Assembly (NCBI RefSeq): GCF_022538055.1
Contig: NZ_JAKZAM010000005.1
Coordinates: 124,001 to 188,000 of the forward strand
Direction: 5' to 3'
DNA: 64,000 nucleotides
From: Cognataquiflexum nitidum
GTDB lineage: Bacteria; Bacteroidota; Bacteroidia; Cytophagales; Cyclobacteriaceae
Shown: positions 8,704 through 17,710 of the stretch, in pieces
Layout: each line of letters opens with the position of its first letter
Numbering within the stretch: position 1 is the stretch's first letter
Made by a program: the position numbers and the translations under genes
The notes under the pieces: model-generated
The model's input: only the letters and a program-made list of their open reading frames with translations
What the model was told of the DNA's origin: nothing
The model's database searches: none

Positions 8704-11700
8704 ATGCGAGTAACAAAACATCCAGTCTTCTTTTTAATGTTAGCAGTGGTGCTACATATCGGAACTTTTGATGCCTACTCACAAGTGACTACCCTAGGTA
8801 AAGAATTTTGGTTTGGGTTTATGGAAAACAACGGAATTCCTCCTGATGCTCCCGATATGGGCATTGTGGTGATTACAGCCAGTGAACCCGCGGAAGGTGT
8901 TTTAGAGTATGCGGGTAGATCATATTCATTTTCATTGGCTACCGGTCAGCAGTTTTTCCACCGAATAAATGATTTTGATATCCTGCACAGGACATCAGGG
9001 ATGGTAGAGTCCAAAGGTGTTTACATAATTTCGACTGGGAATGTATCGGTTTACGCTTTCAATGAAAGATTCCGATCCGCCGATGGTACGGTGATTTTAC
9101 CTATTACCACGTTGGGAAAAGATTATTATATCACTTCACATTTTGAAGTAATGACTACCACGGTCAATTATGAAGCTAATCAGAATAATGAAAGTACATT
9201 ATTGGTTGTAGGTGTAGAGAATGATACTAGGATAGAAATCACACCCTCAGTATGGACCTTGACTGGCAATGCTCCTTTAATCCCTTTTTTAATAACGCTC
9301 AATAGAGGACAAAGCTACCAAATCAAAGCTAGAGGAGATTTGACAGGCACTAGAATCCGGGTGGTAGGAGAAAATGTAGAAGAATGTAAAAATCTGGCTG
9401 TTTTTGGAGGAAATAAATGGACAAGTGTCGGTGATTGTGGTCAGGCAAACGACAACCTTTTCCAACAAGCTTACCCCGTAAATACTTGGGGGACTGAATT
9501 TTTTCATGTTCCCCTCGCAGGAAGATCTTCAGGAGAGTTGGTCAAAGTACTCGCTTCTGAAGACAATACCGCTGTTTTTATCGATGGTTTATTTAGAGGC
9601 AATATCAACGCAGGTAAGTTTCTTTCCCTCAATTTTGCTGCTGATCAGCTTGCGAGCATCCGTACCGACAAACCTGCCTCGGTGACTGTTTTTGCCAAAA
9701 GCCAAGCGTGCAATGATCCGGCCAAAGCGCTTTTCAATGACGGAGACCCTTTTATGATTACCTATAGTCCCAATCAGCAATTGCTCAAAACGATTACTTT
9801 TAATGCCCTACAACTCCCTTCCATTACAAGTCATTATGTCAATATAATTGTCAAAACAGCTTCAAAGGACCAAACAAGACTAGATGGAAATAATATAGGA
9901 AATCAATTTGCACCGATTCCAGGAAGTGCGGATTATTCCTATGCTAGAATTTCAATTTTTCAAGGAGCGCATAACCTGACCAATCCTGAAGGGCTGATCG
10001 GTTATGTGTATGGCTTTGGATATATAGAATCTTATGGATTTGCTGTAGGGGCCAATCTCGACAACCTTAATTTTGAGACGAAAAGTAATTATGACATTGA
10101 GGTACTCGGAGATAAGGTTGCCTGTTTCAACAAAGAAGGATTTTGGGAAATAAATCCTGAAAATGAACTGTTCACTTATTTTGTTTGGGATTTTGGAGAT
10201 GGTTCTGACCCCGTCGTTGGAAAAGTAGTCCCACATACTTACACCGAAATAGGGGAATATGAAATAAAAGTAATAGCTGCAATCAGTGAAAATTCCTGCG
10301 ATGAACAACAGGAAGTCAAATTTAATGTCACTGTAATCAAAACTGAAGGAGAGATAAAAGGTCTGGCCAAAGCCTGTCCAAACGTAGAAGAAATCACTTA
10401 TGGGTTGGTCTCCAATATGGATTTTTCCAAAATAGAATGGCGTGCCGAAGGTGGTGAGATAATCGATATCAATGAACAAATGCAACTCGCTACTGTCAGG
10501 TGGGGTGCAGCCAATCCGAATGCCAAAATCATTGCTTTGCCTTATACTTCCGAAGGTTGTCCCGGTGAAGAAATTGTATTCGGGGTCATCATCAATCCCT
10601 TGATAGAAGCAGGTCCTCCTGAAGGGCTGAAAGAAATTTGTTTTGACCCCGGGCGGATAGATGAATACAAGGTCGAATCAGAGTACCCCAACAGAGGTTA
10701 TGAATGGTTTATAGAAGGTGGGGAATTTGAAAATGGAAATAAAGGTGGTATCGTTCAAGTCAGATGGATAAATCCGGGAATCACAGGAAAAATTTGGTAT
10801 CGAGAGTTTAGTCTTTTTGATGATTTTTGTGAGGGAACTTCTCCAATAATCGAAGTGGTGGTCAATCCTCTACTTGAAGCCTCGGTTTCTTTGGCAGAAG
10901 ATGTGCTTTGCTTTGGGGAATCAAATGGAAAAATACAACTTCTCATAAATGGAGGTAAAGCGCCCTATACATATTCTTGGTCGCATTCTTCTTCAATAAA
11001 TGCCCCCGAAGCCGGAAACTTGCCAATTGGAAATTATTCAGTAAAAATTACAGACTCCTTTGGTTGTTTTGTCCTAATCGAAAATATAGAAATTTCGCAG
11101 CCTGAGTTGCTCGAATTGGTAAGTTTAAATACAGAAGCAACATCATGTTTTGGCAGGCCTGACGGTATTGCCAATATCCTTGTCAAAGGAGGCGTGGGGC
11201 CTTACACCATAGACCTTCCCTCAGCCAATATCAGGATGGGGGAAATAATACTGGAAGGCCTCGAAGGTAGGTCGCATTCCTACTTGGTCACTGACGCCAA
11301 TAGCTGTACCATTCCGGTGACATTTGTGGTGGAATCTCCTATGCCTGCCGTCGCGGACTTGAGGCTACAAAAGGCAAGCTGTCCGGGCCAATCCACCGGG
11401 GAGTTGGTCGTGGGAGAAACAAGAGGTTTAGGTCCTTTCAAATATCTATGGGAATATAATAATACCCAAGCTCCTTCCCTCACAGGATTGCCAAGAGGAG
11501 AGTATAATGTGAGTATTCAAGACAGCAGGGGATGTATCAGTGAAGGGAAAGGTATAGTAGTCGAGGAAATGCCAATTTCCAGGATGCCTACCGGTTTCAT
11601 TCCAAGGGATGGACTTTATGGCCCGGTTTCAACTTGTGAAACCCCGTTTCTGTTGAAAATATTTAATAGATGGGGAAATATGGTTTACTCCGGGGATACT

Positions 11701-11832
11701 GGATGGGATGGAAAAGTTAACGGAGAAGACGCACAGATCGGTTCCTACACTTACTTTATTTTGTATGAAGTAAGTGTAAATGGTAAATTGACGGTAAATG
11801 AAAGTAAAGGTGTTTTTACATTACTAAGGTGA
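8704..11832 (+). CDS. T9SS type B secreted protein: IgGFc-binding head, PKD, SprB-like repeats, CHU_C tail
   Basis: 1042 residues from the ATG at 8704; the signal peptide (~1-27, ends DAYSQ) begins there. Residues ~30-460 form an IgGFc-binding-like N-terminal domain (LVVGVENDTRIEIT, FGGNKWTSVG, SGELVKVLASEDNTAVF). A PKD domain follows (~465-560, FVWDFGDGSDP), then Ig-like segments and three SprB-like repeats (~735, ~813, ~891; CFGESNGKIQLLINGGKAPY type). The C-terminal ~75 residues (FIPRDGL, NRWGNMVYSGDTGWDGK) are the gliding-motility-associated CHU_C sorting domain. The protein is predicted to cross the outer membrane by T9SS and be exposed or released. It is paralogous to the next gene. Adhesion is inferred; the ligand is unknown. 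Confidence 0.88.
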   Translation: MRVTKHPVFFLMLAVVLHIGTFDAYSQVTTLGKEFWFGFMENNGIPPDAPDMGIVVITASEPAEGVLEYAGRSYSFSLATGQQFFHRINDFDILHRTSGMVESKGVYIISTGNVSVYAFNERFRSADGTVILPITTLGKDYYITSHFEVMTTTVNYEANQNNESTLLVVGVENDTRIEITPSVWTLTGNAPLIPFLITLNRGQSYQIKARGDLTGTRIRVVGENVEECKNLAVFGGNKWTSVGDCGQANDNLFQQAYPVNTWGTEFFHVPLAGRSSGELVKVLASEDNTAVFIDGLFRGNINAGKFLSLNFAADQLASIRTDKPASVTVFAKSQACNDPAKALFNDGDPFMITYSPNQQLLKTITFNALQLPSITSHYVNIIVKTASKDQTRLDGNNIGNQFAPIPGSADYSYARISIFQGAHNLTNPEGLIGYVYGFGYIESYGFAVGANLDNLNFETKSNYDIEVLGDKVACFNKEGFWEINPENELFTYFVWDFGDGSDPVVGKVVPHTYTEIGEYEIKVIAAISENSCDEQQEVKFNVTVIKTEGEIKGLAKACPNVEEITYGLVSNMDFSKIEWRAEGGEIIDINEQMQLATVRWGAANPNAKIIALPYTSEGCPGEEIVFGVIINPLIEAGPPEGLKEICFDPGRIDEYKVESEYPNRGYEWFIEGGEFENGNKGGIVQVRWINPGITGKIWYREFSLFDDFCEGTSPIIEVVVNPLLEASVSLAEDVLCFGESNGKIQLLINGGKAPYTYSWSHSSSINAPEAGNLPIGNYSVKITDSFGCFVLIENIEISQPELLELVSLNTEATSCFGRPDGIANILVKGGVGPYTIDLPSANIRMGEIILEGLEGRSHSYLVTDANSCTIPVTFVVESPMPAVADLRLQKASCPGQSTGELVVGETRGLGPFKYLWEYNNTQAPSLTGLPRGEYNVSIQDSRGCISEGKGIVVEEMPISRMPTGFIPRDGLYGPVSTCETPFLLKIFNRWGNMVYSGDTGWDGKVNGEDAQIGSYTYFILYEVSVNGKLTVNESKGVFTLLR

Positions 11833-12105
11833 TTTTAATTTATCTTACCTTTTTCCTTAAGATAAAATATCCCTCAATCAAATTAAACTAAACTACTTTT
11901 TGACCATTTATGGACACATACAAAGAATAAATAACAGGGTGAATAATATTATTGTAAATTCTGAACCAATTCTTTTATTCATAAAAACTTTTTTCATTCC
12001 ATTTATAACAAAATTGGTCAAAAAGAACTTCCATAGTGGGGTCTACTACCTTTTCACAAAATTTTATTGATAAATTACATCTCATAAAATGTATTCTATT
12101 TGAGA

Positions 12106-15100
12106 ATGCGGTTCCAAGGTAAAATATTCTCTTATGTTTTGGGTTTGATGCTGTTTTTTGGCTGCTTCAATCCTGTATATGGACAGCTATCCACCATAGG
12201 GAGGGAGTTTTTTCTCGGTTTTATGGAGAACAACAGAATTGTTCCCAATAGGATGGACCAGGCTTCCATCATTATTTCTGCTAGCGAAGATGCTAACGGT
12301 ATCATCCAATATGTCAATAATTCTATTCCCTTTTCAATAAAATCAGGGGAACAGTTTGTTTATGATTTTCCTCAGGAGGGTTTGGACATCATCCACCGGA
12401 CCTCGGGAAAAGTAGAAAACCTTGGTGTGTACATCAGTGCTGACGGTAATGTCGCCGTCCATGCTTTCAATTTTAGGCAAAGAAGTGCTGACGGAACCGT
12501 GGTGTTGCCTCTTTCTTCCTTGGGAAAAGACTATTTGGTAACGGCCCATGCCGAAAAATTTGCCCCCGGAGTATCGGGAGGAAGCAATATCAATTATGAG
12601 AGCACCCTATTGGTTGTCGCTGTGGAAGATGAAACCAATGTGGAAATCACCACCACAACAGGTACTGTAAATACTATTCCGGCAGGAGCTCCCATCAATG
12701 TAACTTTGAAAAAAGGGGAGAGCTACCAAATCAAAGCCATAGGGGATTTGACAGGTACCAGAGTAAGGGTCATTGGAAGTCAGGAGGATGATTGTAAAAA
12801 CATCGCGGTCTTTGGAGGAAATAAAATGACTTCTGTGGGTACCGATTGCGCAGGGACTACAGGAGACCACCTATTTCAGCAAGCTTATCCGCTTTTTTCT
12901 TGGGGAAAGGAATATATACATGTTCCCTTGAAGGGGAGAACCTCAGGCGAAATGGTCAAGGTATTGGCATCAGAAAACAACACCCAGATTTTTGTTAACG
13001 GAGTTTCTCAAGGCAATCTGAATTCCGGAAAGTTTTCGACTTTTGTTTTTGGTCCAGAAGAATTGGCAAATATTACTGCTACAAAACCCATTGCGGTCAC
13101 CGTTTTTTCCAAAAGTCAATGGTGCAATATTCAAAACGGACCTCTTGCCAGCAACGGCGACCCCACGATGATTACCCTTAGCCCTAATCCACAGTTGATC
13201 AAAAGCGTGGCATTTTCTGCCGTGAAGGTGGTAGGTATCATCAATCATTATGTAAATATCATTGCAAAAGCCGGTACCCAAGGTGGGACAGTTTTGGATG
13301 GAGTCAATGTCGGAAATCAATTTTCTCCCGTACCGGGAAATGCAGGATATGTCTATGCCCAAGTAGAAATATCGGAAGGTGTACATACAATGACCAATCC
13401 TGATGGTGTAATCGCTTATGTCTACGGTTCGGGATTTATAGAATCTTATGGCTATTCAGCAGGCGCAAGCCTTTCCAACCTGAATTTTGAAACTGAGGTG
13501 AAATATGATTTTGAGGTAGAAGGGGATAAGGTTGCCTGTTTGGGTGAAACAGGTGTATGGAAAATCATTCCTACAAACCCAAAATTCGAGATTTTTGAAT
13601 GGACCTTTGGAGATGGTACAGACATGCAGGAAGGGCAGGAAGTCGGTCATTTGTTTGAAGAACCGGGTATTTATCAAATCAAAATATTAGCCTTTACCGG
13701 TGACCGTGCCTGTGATCAGATTGAAGAGGCTTTTTTTGATGTAGAAGTGGTCGAATCATCCGGAGAAATAACCGGTGCCGACAATGTCTGTCCATTGATC
13801 GATGAAGCGGTTTATGAATTTGTGAATTTCCAAAATACAGGAAAGGTAATTTGGGAAGTCACAGGTGGTGAAATCATTGACTCGGATAATTATTCCGCAA
13901 AAATCCGATGGGGTGATTTTGATCCGGAGGCAAAGGTTATTGCCATTCCGGTGACAGATCAGGGATGTCTTGGCAAACCTGTGGAAATGGGGATATTAAT
14001 CAATCCTGCTATTGAACCGGAGCTTCCTGAGGGAAGAAGTCAGGTTTGTTTTGGTGAAAGCGAGAATTTCAAGTACAAAGTAAAAAACCTGATTCCTGAT
14101 CGAAAATACCAATGGTTTGTCACCGGCGGGACCATCATTTCAGGTCAAAATACTACCGAAGTTACCGTGAAATGGCAGGGAGTTGGCTCGCAGGGAGAGA
14201 TCTGGTTTGAAGAATACAGCGAAATCAATACTTCCTGCGGCGGGGAATCCAAAAGACTCAAAGTCAAAGTCAATCCACCAATGGAAGCCAGTTTGATTGC
14301 TTTTACCGAAGAAATTTGTGTAGGTTCCAATTTGGGTAGAATTGAAATCCTGGCAATTGGGGGAACTGGGGATTTTACATATGAATGGTCACATGATCCT
14401 TTACTCAAAGGAAATTTGGCAGAAGGATTGGGAATAGGAACATATTCTGTTTTGGTAAAAGACTCGGGTGGTTGCGAAATTTTCTTTGAGAACCTTGAAA
14501 TTTCATCTTCCGAAGCATTTGAATTGATTGGAGCTCCTACTATCACAAATGCAAGTTGTTTTGACTTGGCAGATGGAAAAGTCGATTTTCAGCTTCGAGG
14601 CGGAACAAAGCCATACAGGGTAGAAGGATTTGATTTTGTAGCCAATGAAAATCAATTGGAGGTTTTTGGACTTCCAAGAGGGGAACACCGCTTGGTGGTT
14701 AAAGATGTTATTGGTTGTGAATTTTTTTTAGAGGTGACCATCGATTCTCCTCAGGCTATTTCCGTTGACTTTCAGATTCAGAAGTTTGCTTGTTCAGGAT
14801 TGGCAAACGGTTCCCTTTTGGCTATTCCCCAAGGTGGAGTTGCACCGTTTTTGTTTCTCTGGGATTGGGAAAACAGTACCGCTCCAAATATCATTGATAT
14901 TCCTTCAGGAGAATATGGTTTAACTGTAGAAGATGCCAACGGCTGCCAAAAGAAGGTTTTTGGAAAAATGGAGGAAGGTGTTCCCATTCTGAGGATGCCT
15001 ACAGGTTTCATTCCAAAAGATGGACTTTTTCAGGGTGTCAGCAATTGTGACCTCCAGTTTAACCTATGGGTATACGACAAATGGGGAAGTTTAGTATATG

Positions 15101-15243
15101 CAGGAGAAAAAGGATGGGATGGGAAAATCGGAGATCAGGATGCTGCAATCGGTACTTATACCTATATGATAGCGTATTTTTTCAATATTGAAGGCGAAAA
15201 ACAAACCCTGCAGCAGCGAGGTTCTTTCACTTTGTTGAAGTAG
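12106..15243 (+). CDS. Paralogous T9SS type B secreted protein: IgGFc-binding head, PKD, SprB-like repeats, CHU_C tail
   Basis: 1045 residues from the ATG at 12106 (a TTG two codons earlier is less likely). The signal peptide ends near PVYGQ. The domain order is identical to the upstream gene: IgGFc-binding-like region with LVVAVEDETNVEIT and SGEMVKVLASENNTQIF, PKD with FEWTFGDGTDM, SprB-like repeats (CFDLADGKVDFQLRGGTKPY) and CHU_C tail (FIPKDGL, YDKWGSLVYAGEKGWDGK). The two proteins align end to end with many substitutions, so this is an old tandem duplication with both copies intact. Separate expression is possible, since 273 bp of non-coding DNA lies between them. Confidence 0.88.
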   Translation: MRFQGKIFSYVLGLMLFFGCFNPVYGQLSTIGREFFLGFMENNRIVPNRMDQASIIISASEDANGIIQYVNNSIPFSIKSGEQFVYDFPQEGLDIIHRTSGKVENLGVYISADGNVAVHAFNFRQRSADGTVVLPLSSLGKDYLVTAHAEKFAPGVSGGSNINYESTLLVVAVEDETNVEITTTTGTVNTIPAGAPINVTLKKGESYQIKAIGDLTGTRVRVIGSQEDDCKNIAVFGGNKMTSVGTDCAGTTGDHLFQQAYPLFSWGKEYIHVPLKGRTSGEMVKVLASENNTQIFVNGVSQGNLNSGKFSTFVFGPEELANITATKPIAVTVFSKSQWCNIQNGPLASNGDPTMITLSPNPQLIKSVAFSAVKVVGIINHYVNIIAKAGTQGGTVLDGVNVGNQFSPVPGNAGYVYAQVEISEGVHTMTNPDGVIAYVYGSGFIESYGYSAGASLSNLNFETEVKYDFEVEGDKVACLGETGVWKIIPTNPKFEIFEWTFGDGTDMQEGQEVGHLFEEPGIYQIKILAFTGDRACDQIEEAFFDVEVVESSGEITGADNVCPLIDEAVYEFVNFQNTGKVIWEVTGGEIIDSDNYSAKIRWGDFDPEAKVIAIPVTDQGCLGKPVEMGILINPAIEPELPEGRSQVCFGESENFKYKVKNLIPDRKYQWFVTGGTIISGQNTTEVTVKWQGVGSQGEIWFEEYSEINTSCGGESKRLKVKVNPPMEASLIAFTEEICVGSNLGRIEILAIGGTGDFTYEWSHDPLLKGNLAEGLGIGTYSVLVKDSGGCEIFFENLEISSSEAFELIGAPTITNASCFDLADGKVDFQLRGGTKPYRVEGFDFVANENQLEVFGLPRGEHRLVVKDVIGCEFFLEVTIDSPQAISVDFQIQKFACSGLANGSLLAIPQGGVAPFLFLWDWENSTAPNIIDIPSGEYGLTVEDANGCQKKVFGKMEEGVPILRMPTGFIPKDGLFQGVSNCDLQFNLWVYDKWGSLVYAGEKGWDGKIGDQDAAIGTYTYMIAYFFNIEGEKQTLQQRGSFTLLK

Positions 15244-15339
15244 ATTGAAGAAGGCTTTCGAAATTTTTGATTGGCAGTTTCAGGAGATTAGTTAATTTTA
15301 TCGCTTCAAAAGATTTTTATACACCTTTTTAATTCAATC

Positions 15340-16356
15340 ATGAAAAACATTTTAATCACCGGAGGGGCCGGATACATCGGTTCGCATACTGCTGTTGCAC
15401 TTGTCAATTCAGGTTATGAACCTGTCATTGTTGACAATTTTTCGAACTCAGAAAAGTCGGCTTTGGAAGGAATCAAATCGATACTTGGCAGAGAAATAAA
15501 ATATTATGAAGTCGATTGCCTTGATAATAACGGCATGGAAAAAGTCTTTCAGGAAAATGAATTTTCCGGAGTGATTCATTTTGCCGCTTCCAAAGCAGTG
15601 GGGGAGAGTACAAGATTGCCTTTGAAATATTATACCAACAACATCGATTCGCTGATCATTCTTTTGGAATTGATGTCAAAATACAAGGTCAAAGACCTCG
15701 TTTTCTCCTCGTCCTGCACCGTTTACGGCCAACCAAAAGAATTGCCGGTCACAGAAGCCACGCCAAGACAGGACGCAGAAAGTCCCTATGGCAATACCAA
15801 GAAGATTTGCGAAGATATCCTGAGGGATTTGATATTGAGTGGTGCGGAGTCCAGGATTGTGGCCTTGCGGTATTTCAATCCGGTAGGCGCGCATCCAAGT
15901 TCGGCGATAGGGGAGTTGCCTATCGGAGTTCCTGCCAACCTGATTCCATTTGTCACCCAAACGGCCGCAGGCATCAGGGAGAAAATCACCGTCTTCGGTA
16001 ATGATTATGACACTCCTGACGGTACCTGTGTCAGAGATTATATCCATGTAATGGACTTGGCGGATGCGCATGTCAAAGCTTTGAAATACCTGTCCGAGCA
16101 AAAAGATAATTTTTATGACATCTTCAATGTCGGAACCGGTAACGGCAATACCGTATTGGAAGTCATTCAGACTTTTGAAAAAGTAAGCGGTCAAAAATTG
16201 AATTATGAGATTGGCCCAAGACGAACCGGTGATATCGAAAAAGTATGGGCCAACACTGACAAAATCAACAAAGTATTGGGTTGGGAAGCCAGGTATTCCC
16301 TCGAAGATTCGATGAGAGACTCATGGAATTGGCAGGTGAAGTTGGGGAAGAAATAG
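15340..16356 (+). CDS. galE: UDP-glucose 4-epimerase
   Basis: 338 residues, the usual GalE length. The N-terminus carries the NAD-binding glycine motif GGAGYIGSH. The short-chain dehydrogenase catalytic pair is present: Ser in FSSSCTVYG and the YxxxK motif in SPYGNTKK. RYFNPVGAHPS and VRDYIHVMDLADAH are GalE signatures. It interconverts UDP-glucose and UDP-galactose (possibly the N-acetyl forms), supplying galactose for surface glycans. It stands alone, 96 bp after the CHU_C gene, and its GC content reads higher than the small gene downstream. Confidence 0.95.
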   Translation: MKNILITGGAGYIGSHTAVALVNSGYEPVIVDNFSNSEKSALEGIKSILGREIKYYEVDCLDNNGMEKVFQENEFSGVIHFAASKAVGESTRLPLKYYTNNIDSLIILLELMSKYKVKDLVFSSSCTVYGQPKELPVTEATPRQDAESPYGNTKKICEDILRDLILSGAESRIVALRYFNPVGAHPSSAIGELPIGVPANLIPFVTQTAAGIREKITVFGNDYDTPDGTCVRDYIHVMDLADAHVKALKYLSEQKDNFYDIFNVGTGNGNTVLEVIQTFEKVSGQKLNYEIGPRRTGDIEKVWANTDKINKVLGWEARYSLEDSMRDSWNWQVKLGKK

Positions 16357-16407
16357 GATTCTTAAACAACCTTATACTAGCTTAGGAAGTATTTAAGTGA
16401 AATCTAA

Positions 16408-16935
16408 ATGATTCGATCAAAATTTAAAATAATACCTGAATTGGTCTTTTTATTTGGGTTTCAATTATTTCTTTTTCTTGGGGCAATATTTAAACTTATT
16501 TCAGAAGACTATAATTTAGAGTATATTATAGTGCTTTTATTTGTAACATCAGTAATCTTATTGTCTTTATTTCTTTCAAATAATTTATTTAAATCATTAG
16601 AAATAGGTAACAGTGAAATTTTTATCAAGCCAATTTTCAGTTCAAAACGAAAATTTAAATTTGACGAAATAGTCGGTTTTTGGACTTATAAAACCATTGG
16701 TGCTTTAGGTGAGGAGGAAACAATATATTTCCGATTAAAAAATGGGAAAAAGATTGGTATCCATTCGAAAGCATATGGAAATTACAAATTGATTAAAGGC
16801 CAAATCTTTAAATCAGGGTTACGAAATTTAAAGGAAAATAATTATTCCTTACCAAATTTAAATTTTCTCAAAATCGTAATCCCACTTTTATTATTCATTT
16901 CTGTAATCTTATTCCTCATCACAAAATTTCTGTGA
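16408..16935 (+). CDS. Hypothetical membrane protein with PH-like core
   Basis: 175 residues, not recognised as a named family. Two hydrophobic segments at ~10-32 and ~38-57, a soluble beta-rich middle (~60-120: EIGNSEIFIKPIF, KFKFDEIVGFW, IYFRLKNGKKIGIHS) and a C-terminal membrane helix (~150-173). The middle has the strand pattern of bacterial PH-domain proteins (YcxB/YdbS style), so a small membrane-anchored PH-like protein is the best guess. Codon use is AT-rich compared with galE just before it. No functional context. Confidence 0.6.
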   Translation: MIRSKFKIIPELVFLFGFQLFLFLGAIFKLISEDYNLEYIIVLLFVTSVILLSLFLSNNLFKSLEIGNSEIFIKPIFSSKRKFKFDEIVGFWTYKTIGALGEEETIYFRLKNGKKIGIHSKAYGNYKLIKGQIFKSGLRNLKENNYSLPNLNFLKIVIPLLLFISVILFLITKFL

Positions 16936-16978
16936 ATCGAAATAAAACAATGTCCTTAAACAGCTACATATCCAATAA

Positions 16979-17007
16979 AAAAGCCCCAGATAAAATCTGA
17001 GGCTTTT
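16979..17007 (-). terminator. Rho-independent terminator of the tRNA-Asp array
   Basis: On the minus strand AAAAGCCTCAGAT pairs with ATCTGGGGCTTTT (13 bp, one U-G wobble) around a 3-nt loop, followed by a T-run. It begins 2 nt after the last tRNA-Asp, so it ends the tRNA transcript. Confidence 0.85.
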
Positions 17008-17008
17008 G

Positions 17009-17082
17009 CGGAATGGACGGGACTCGAACCCGCGACCTCCTGCGTGACAGGCAGGCATTCTAACCAGCTGAACTACCACTCC
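17009..17082 (-). tRNA. tRNA-Asp (GTC), distal copy
   Basis: 74 nt on the minus strand. Acceptor GGAGTGG pairs with CCATTCC (one G-U), D-arm AGTTCAGCTGGTTAGAAT, anticodon loop CTGTCAC with anticodon GTC (Asp), T-arm GCGGGTTCGAGTCCCGT and discriminator G. CCA is not encoded. It is the promoter-distal of two intact copies and is followed at once by a terminator. The G34 of GUC anticodons is the queuosine site, relevant to the GluQRS gene at 44420. Confidence 0.97.
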
Positions 17083-17146
17083 GTGATACTTTTAATTTTT
17101 TAAACGTGATAATTAAACCTGAGGCCTTCCCGATGTATCGGGACAA

Positions 17147-17174
17147 GCATTCTAACCAGCTGAACTACCACTCC
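17147..17174 (-). pseudogene. Truncated tRNA-Asp (5' fragment), unit 1
   Basis: 28 nt identical to the first 28 nt of the intact tRNA-Asp genes; the homology stops just inside the anticodon stem. It cannot form a T-arm or acceptor stem and cannot be a working tRNA. Confidence 0.85.
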
Positions 17175-17238
17175 GTGATACTTTTAATTTTTTAAACGTG
17201 ATAATTAAACCTGAGGCCTTCCCGATGTATCGGGACAA

Positions 17239-17266
17239 GCATTCTAACCAGCTGAACTACCACTCC
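17239..17266 (-). pseudogene. Truncated tRNA-Asp (5' fragment), unit 2
   Basis: Same 28-nt 5' fragment as unit 1, at the same place within the second 92-bp unit. Confidence 0.85.
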
Positions 17267-17330
17267 GTGATACTTTTAATTTTTTAAACGTGATAATTAA
17301 ACCTGAGGCCTTCCCGATGTATCGGGACAA

Positions 17331-17358
17331 GCATTCTAACCAGCTGAACTACCACTCC
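17331..17358 (-). pseudogene. Truncated tRNA-Asp (5' fragment), unit 3
   Basis: Same 28-nt 5' fragment, in the third 92-bp unit. It lies 27 nt downstream (in transcription sense) of the intact promoter-proximal tRNA-Asp. Confidence 0.85.
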
Positions 17359-17385
17359 AATAAGGTCTTCGTCAAATAAAATATG

Positions 17386-17459
17386 CGGAATGGACGGGAC
17401 TCGAACCCGCGACCTCCTGCGTGACAGGCAGGCATTCTAACCAGCTGAACTACCACTCC
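17386..17459 (-). tRNA. tRNA-Asp (GTC), proximal copy
   Basis: 74 nt, identical in sequence to the copy at 17009-17082, with anticodon GTC, full cloverleaf and no encoded CCA. It is the first gene after the promoter at 17487-17517, so all tRNA material in this array probably belongs to one minus-strand transcript. Confidence 0.97.
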
Positions 17460-17486
17460 TTTTTGCACTCCTCATTTGGAGTGGTG

Positions 17487-17517
17487 TAAAGGTAGTTATT
17501 TGGAGGTTTTTTGCAAA
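17487..17517 (-). promoter_or_regulatory. Promoter of the tRNA-Asp array
   Basis: On the minus strand TTTG (17517-17514), a 19-nt spacer and TACCTTTA (17494-17487; 7/8 match to TAnnTTTG). The predicted start near 17480 leaves about a 20-nt leader before the first tRNA. Confidence 0.75.
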
Positions 17518-17681
17518 AAAGCTGCAATAAAAATCTAAAGTATTCATTTACTGACCTCAATTTCAGAGTTATAATTTTTTATTTGTTCTTCTAAACTGAG
17601 CAAATTTTTGACATGATGATTCAATCATCCCACAAACAATGATCTTCAAATACAAATAATTTTTCTTCGCAATAATCTTTT

Positions 17682-17689
17682 TATCTTTG
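17682..17689 (+). promoter_or_regulatory. -7 element of the accA promoter
   Basis: TATCTTTG is an exact match to TAnnTTTG, 21 nt before the accA ATG. The -33 region 18-19 nt upstream is a T-rich TTTT. It lies inside the longer TTG-started frame, which supports the ATG at 17711 as the true start. Confidence 0.65.
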
Positions 17690-17710
17690 CCACAGTCAAA
17701 AAAACCAATT

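Larger units (their letters stand above)
17083..17358 (-). repeat. Three identical tandem 92-bp units carrying 5' tRNA-Asp fragments
   Basis: Units at 17083-17174, 17175-17266 and 17267-17358 are identical base for base. On the minus strand each has 28 nt of tRNA-Asp 5' sequence (acceptor 5' strand, D-arm, first bases of the anticodon stem), a hairpin TCCCGATACATCGGGA, then AT-rich sequence ending in GTATCAC, directly abutting the next GGAGTGG. The anticodon, T-arm and acceptor 3' strand are missing. The perfect identity means recent amplification or an assembly artefact. Confidence 0.9.

Noticed and set aside
12132..14688. Long minus-strand frames inside the second CHU_C gene
   Set aside because: They are antisense shadows of a well-supported coding gene, with no family-like sequence.
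17083..17358. The 92-bp units as a CRISPR array or as further functional tRNAs
   Set aside because: Repeats are contiguous with no variable spacers, and each lacks anticodon, T-arm and acceptor 3' strand.
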